Assembly (NCBI GenBank): GCA_964523405.1
Contig: CAZGAQ010000011.1
Coordinates: 59,949 to 123,948 of the forward strand
Direction: 5' to 3'
Length of the DNA: 64,000 nucleotides
Origin: CAZGAQ01 sp964523405
GTDB lineage: Bacteria; Planctomycetota; Phycisphaerae; UBA1845; Fen-1342
A program made the translations under genes and the position numbers. Below, piece after piece: positions 60,768 through 64,000 of this stretch. The notes under the pieces are model-generated. The model was given only the letters and a program-made list of their open reading frames with translations. It was not told where the DNA came from and made no database searches. The first letter of the stretch is position 1. The number at the start of each line of letters is the position of its first letter.

Positions 60768-61910
60768 CTACTCCTGCGCGCCCGCCTCCCCGGTCAGGTA
60801 CTCTTTCACGCGGTCGAAGAAGCCCTTGGATTCTGGCAATACGCTCTTGTCCTCCGTGGCCGCAAACTTGCGCAGCAGGTCCTCTTGGTCGCGGCTGAGC
60901 TTGCGGGGGATCTCGATCAGCACCTGCACGATCTGGTTGCCACGACGACCGCCGCGCAGGTTGGGCAGGCCTTTGCCGGGCAACTCGAAGAGCGTCCCGT
61001 GCTGGGTGCCGACGGGGATGCGCAGCGGCGTTGAGCCGGTCAACGTCGGCACGTCGATCTGGGCGCCCAGCGCCGCCTGCGTGAAGCTGACGGGCAGGGC
61101 GCAGACGATATGGTCGCCGTCACGCTGGAAGAACTGATGCGGGCGGACGTGAATCACGCAGCGCAAGTCGCCACGGGTGGTGCCGCTGCGGGCCGGCTCG
61201 CCCTCGCCGCGGATGCGGATACTCTGGCCATCATGCACGCCGGCGGGGATCTTCACTTCGAGCAGGCGCTCACGTGGGGCGCGTCCGCTGCCGCTGCACT
61301 GCTTGCAGGCCTTGTCGACCACATGTCCGCGGCCGTGGCAGCGCGGGCATTCGACGACCGAGCGTGTGACGAAGAAGCCCATCGACGTCTGCTGCTCGAC
61401 CTGGCCGTAACCACCGCAGGTGGAGCAGTTGCGGCGCTGCGAGCCGGGCTCGTTGCCCTGGCCGCTGCAGCGTTCGCAATAGTCCTGGCGCTGGAAGCGG
61501 AGGGTCTTCTCAACGCCGGTGAGCACTTCGCGCAGGTCAATCTCGATGACGGTCTGGATGTCGACGCCGCGGTCGGGAGCGGCCGCGCGGCCGAAGCCGC
61601 CGAACGCGCCGCCGAACAGGTCGCCGAAGATGCTGAAGATGTCTTCGGCGTTCATGGCGCCGAAGTCGTGCATCCCCGCGCCGTTGAGGCCGGCGTGCCC
61701 GTAGCGGTCGTAGCGCTGGCGCTTCTCCGGGTCGGAGAGGACTTCGTAGGCTTCGGCGGCCTCCTTGAAACGCTCTTCGGCGCCCGGCTCTTTGTTGCGG
61801 TCGGGGTGCCACTGCAGCGCGGCCTTGCGGTAGGCGGACTTGATCGCATCCGCGCCCGCGGAGCGGTCGACGCCCAGCACTTCGTAGTAGTCGCGCTTCT
61901 CAGCCACCAT
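60768..61910 (-). CDS. dnaJ: DnaJ chaperone
   Basis: A 380-aa type I Hsp40. The J-domain has the HPD motif (QWHPDRN, about 35). A Gly/Phe-rich region follows (GGAFGGFG). Four zinc repeats CxxCxGxG-like lie at about 146-215 (CERCSGQG, CSTCGGYG, CPRCHGRG, CKQCSGSG). The C-terminal substrate domains are intact. It is the first of dnaJ-grpE-fmdB and downstream of groEL on the same strand. Confidence 0.95.
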   Translation of the reverse strand: MVAEKRDYYEVLGVDRSAGADAIKSAYRKAALQWHPDRNKEPGAEERFKEAAEAYEVLSDPEKRQRYDRYGHAGLNGAGMHDFGAMNAEDIFSIFGDLFGGAFGGFGRAAAPDRGVDIQTVIEIDLREVLTGVEKTLRFQRQDYCERCSGQGNEPGSQRRNCSTCGGYGQVEQQTSMGFFVTRSVVECPRCHGRGHVVDKACKQCSGSGRAPRERLLEVKIPAGVHDGQSIRIRGEGEPARSGTTRGDLRCVIHVRPHQFFQRDGDHIVCALPVSFTQAALGAQIDVPTLTGSTPLRIPVGTQHGTLFELPGKGLPNLRGGRRGNQIVQVLIEIPRKLSRDQEDLLRKFAATEDKSVLPESKGFFDRVKEYLTGEAGAQE

Positions 61911-62017
61911 GGCACCGCAGAATTACGAATGACGCATAGCGAGGAACGCATTGGCGCACACCCGGCCGCAGGTCGTGTCGCTCGCTCGGCATTCTCCCTT
62001 GTTCGTTGGCCATAACT

Positions 62018-62075
62018 CACAGAGACACAGCGTCACAGGGTGGCCTTGGCGCCGCTGCGACTCTGTGTCTCTGTG
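62018..62075. repeat. Inverted repeat between groEL and dnaJ
   Basis: CACAGAGACACAGCGTC at 62018-62034 pairs with GACTCTGTGTCTCTGTG at 62059-62075 with one mismatch in 17. AT content and word pattern differ from the genes around. It could end groESL transcription or be a small repeated element. Confidence 0.6.
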
Positions 62076-62089
62076 TTGCTTATCGGCGC

Positions 62090-63706
<1,617 letters not shown>

Positions 63707-63727
63707 ATCAGTCCCTTCGGGAGTTGC

Positions 63728-63787
63728 CAGTTCAAAGTGCAGAGTGTCAAGTTAGGAATCGTGCTCCGCAATTTGCACTTTGAACTG
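63728..63787. repeat. Inverted repeat between groES and groEL
   Basis: CAGTTCAAAGTGCA at 63728-63741 is mirrored perfectly by TGCACTTTGAACTG at 63774-63787. Overlapping words (TTCAAAGT, ACTTTGAA) repeat further right. Unusually AT-rich for this genome. It could tune groEL relative to groES, or be inserted repeat DNA. Confidence 0.6.
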
Positions 63788-63805
63788 TGAACTTTGAACT
63801 TGAAA

Positions 63806-64000
63806 TTACTCCTGGATCGCCAGCACGTCCGTTTCCCGCAGGATGACGTACTTGTCGCCGTCGATCTCGACCTCGGTCCCGCTGTATTTGCCGTAGAAGA
63901 CGACGTCGCCGACCTTCAGCGACATCTTGCCGCGCTCGCCGCTCTTCTCGAGCAGCTTGCCGGGGCCGGTCGCGATGACCTTGCCCTGCTGGGGCTTCTC
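63806..64000 (-). CDS. groES: Co-chaperonin GroES (5' end outside the window)
   Basis: The last 64 residues of the 10-kDa lid protein; the N-terminal part lies beyond position 64000. Motifs are PQQGKVIATGPGK, LKVGDVVFYGKYSGTEVEIDG, KYVILRETDVLAI and the final QE before TAA. It is the first gene of groES-groEL. Confidence 0.95.
   Translation of the reverse strand, partial: EKPQQGKVIATGPGKLLEKSGERGKMSLKVGDVVFYGKYSGTEVEIDGDKYVILRETDVLAIQE

Overview
The window is GC-rich bacterial DNA that most resembles a planctomycete, probably of the class Phycisphaerae. The signs are PEP-CTERM proteins ending in a short hydrophobic helix plus RRR, a secreted FG-GAP protein with 'CNxNGVPDxxDI' calcium-binding repeats and the Cys-rich planctomycete motif, an H-X9-DG pseudopilin, 'CPxCGYxLxGL' zinc ribbons and a planctomycete-type SPOR protein. 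I see no rRNA, tRNA, CRISPR array or phage. This is ordinary chromosome, with operons on both strands.

Layout. 1-10.3 kb is a surface/secretion region: a lipoprotein hydrolase, four PEP-CTERM proteins and a 1043-aa FG-GAP protein, with long leaders and a shared promoter motif. 10.3-15.5 kb holds a chemoreceptor relic, an intact chemoreceptor overlapping a Tat-exported [NiFe] hydrogenase (small and large subunits), and a PilZ protein. 15.8-17.9 kb is a SPOR-TPR-dapB operon. 18-25 kb has a fucose-isomerase-like protein, a pseudopilin pair, a beta-propeller lipoprotein and a UbiD decarboxylase carrying an in-frame palindromic insert. 25-33.6 kb has a GT-C-like membrane protein, an RmlD-like reductase, a pair of paralogous secreted proteins and TatC. 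33.6-43.7 kb is housekeeping: CNNM/CBS, MnmE-like, CoaX, Obg, YbaK, FlgM-like, a phosphatase, PyrH, PurM, a metalloprotease-like lipoprotein and a tRNA-binding protein. 43.8-57.8 kb has HutI, a triple YHS/TRASH protein, esterases, MazG, YjbQ, a nuclease/phosphatase, PlsY, glucan phosphorylase, PlsC, Cmk and a HAD protein. 57.8-64 kb has a DUF1573-like lipoprotein interrupted by one UGA, FmdB, GrpE, DnaJ, GroEL and the end of GroES.

Most noteworthy: (1) the large hydrogenase subunit ends exactly at the active-site motif His, with no maturation tail, and the small subunit is translationally coupled to a transmembrane chemoreceptor, which suggests a hydrogen-sensing/taxis unit; (2) the DUF1573-like gene has an in-frame UGA where the family usually has Cys, followed by a hairpin fitting the bacterial SECIS rules, so it may be a new selenoprotein; (3) a dispersed palindrome family and a coding palindromic insert; (4) a repeated promoter TTGACT/TTGATC-N16-TAGCAT, one copy of which has no gene and may make a small RNA.
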